Shown here: piece after piece, positions 5,756 to 6,154 of the stretch
Layout of the letters: every line of letters begins with the position of its first letter
Position numbering within the stretch: the stretch's first letter is position 1
DNA from: Chloroflexota bacterium
Lineage (GTDB): Bacteria > Chloroflexota > Anaerolineae > Anaerolineales > UBA11858
Length of the DNA stretch: 6,154 nt
Direction of reading: 5' to 3'
Assembly: GCA_003513015.1 (NCBI GenBank)
Contig: DOTA01000252.1
Span: forward strand, 1 to 6,154
The notes under the pieces: model-generated
Databases searched by the model: none
Seen by the model: the letters and a program-made list of their open reading frames with translations, nothing else
What the model was told of the DNA's origin: nothing
Translations under genes and position numbers: made by a program

Positions 5756-6154
5756 CTAGGAATTCACTTTTGACTTGAAGTATCCCGTAATTGCCCGCCA
5801 AATGGGGCAGCGATCATAAATCCCCCAAAACATCACGATCAAGCCGATCGGCAGCAGCCACCAGGTGGCATACATCCAGGCCAGGATCACGAGCATCGCG
5901 CCAATCCCCAAGCGCATGAACCGATCGCGTTGCGATACGGGCATCGCCGAAATCTCATCACCGGCAGCCAGGGTTTCAAACACAAGCCGATAACTTGCGG
6001 GCGGCTGCGCCCCGGTCATTCGGCTGATTTGTTTTTTGCCGTCTACCGTCATCACCGTGGGGATGCCCAGAATCTTCAGTTCCCGGATCAAATCGGGGTG
6101 GTCGTCGGCGTTGATTGCCAGAAAATTCACTTTTCCGGCAAATTCTTTGGCAAG
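5756..6154 (-). CDS. Thioredoxin-fold protein fused to a C-terminal YgaP/DUF2892-type membrane domain (5' end outside the window)
   Basis: The frame is open to the right window edge, giving the last 132 residues. A possible GTG at 6130 is not the start, because the eight codons before it (LAKEFAGK) continue the thioredoxin pattern. Residues 1-65 of the fragment match the second half of a thioredoxin: VNFLAINADDHPDLIRELKI, then GIPT with the cis-proline P32, then VDGKKQISRMTGA. The CxxC active site would be upstream, outside the window. After a linker come two hydrophobic helices (about 82-95 and 98-112) and DRCPIWRAITG with C116, which resembles the end of the DUF2892 membrane domain found in YgaP. 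The likely role is thiol-disulfide or sulfur-related redox chemistry at the membrane; the thioredoxin part should face the cytoplasm if the N-terminus is not exported, which cannot be judged. It ends with TAG, and a long hairpin follows. Confidence 0.85.
   Translation of the reverse strand, partial: LAKEFAGKVNFLAINADDHPDLIRELKILGIPTVMTVDGKKQISRMTGAQPPASYRLVFETLAAGDEISAMPVSQRDRFMRLGIGAMLVILAWMYATWWLLPIGLIVMFWGIYDRCPIWRAITGYFKSKVNS

Noticed and set aside
6128..6130. GTG 6130 as the start of the thioredoxin-like gene
   Set aside because: The frame stays open to the window edge with thioredoxin-like residues, so the gene is cut by the edge.
1..6154. CRISPR array, tRNA, rRNA or insertion sequence
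   Set aside because: I saw no regularly spaced direct repeats, cloverleaf, rRNA segments, transposase motifs or terminal repeats with target duplication; the only DNA repeats are the coding GSGY repeats and hairpins described.

Overview
The window reads as a piece of a bacterial chromosome of moderate GC content in which every gene I can support lies on the minus strand, so the genes are read from the right edge to the left. The sequence carries no decisive taxonomic marker. The combination of a GAF/PAS NarX-type kinase, a small degenerate receiver protein and a repeat-bearing secreted multicopper oxidase would fit Chloroflexota (Anaerolineae-like) or another environmental lineage, but that is an inference.

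Layout in transcription order. (1) 6154-5756: the C-terminal part of a thioredoxin-fold protein fused to a two-helix membrane domain of the YgaP/DUF2892 type; its N-terminus is outside the window. (2) 5755-5548: an intergenic region with a striking 45-bp nearly perfect hairpin and a small dyad next to a possible -10 element. (3) 5547-3766 and 3717-3070: a two-component pair. It consists of a membrane-anchored GAF-PAS-HisKA_3-HATPase histidine kinase and a NarL/LuxR-family response regulator with all phosphorylation residues, closed by a strong rho-independent terminator at 3027-2997. (4) 2859-2506: a 117-residue receiver-like protein that lacks the phosphoacceptor aspartate. (5) 2475-2380: a 31-codon ORF with its own ribosome binding site whose stop codon overlaps the start of the next gene. 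(6) 2387-1: the first 795 codons of a large secreted multicopper oxidase. It has a signal peptide, six Gly-Ser-Gly-Tyr beta-type repeats in two blocks separated by a separate domain of about 170 residues, then the first cupredoxin domain with HLHGG and FYHDH copper ligands. It runs off the left edge, so the last two copper clusters are not seen.

The degenerate receiver, the short ORF and the oxidase have no terminator between them and probably form one transcript that starts after the 3027-2997 terminator. The adjacent two-component system is a plausible but unproven regulator of that transcript. The most interesting parts are the 31-codon ORF coupled to the oxidase, the phosphorylation-dead receiver placed before an extracellular copper oxidase, the modular repeat architecture of the oxidase, the thioredoxin-DUF2892 fusion, and the hairpin at 5695-5739.
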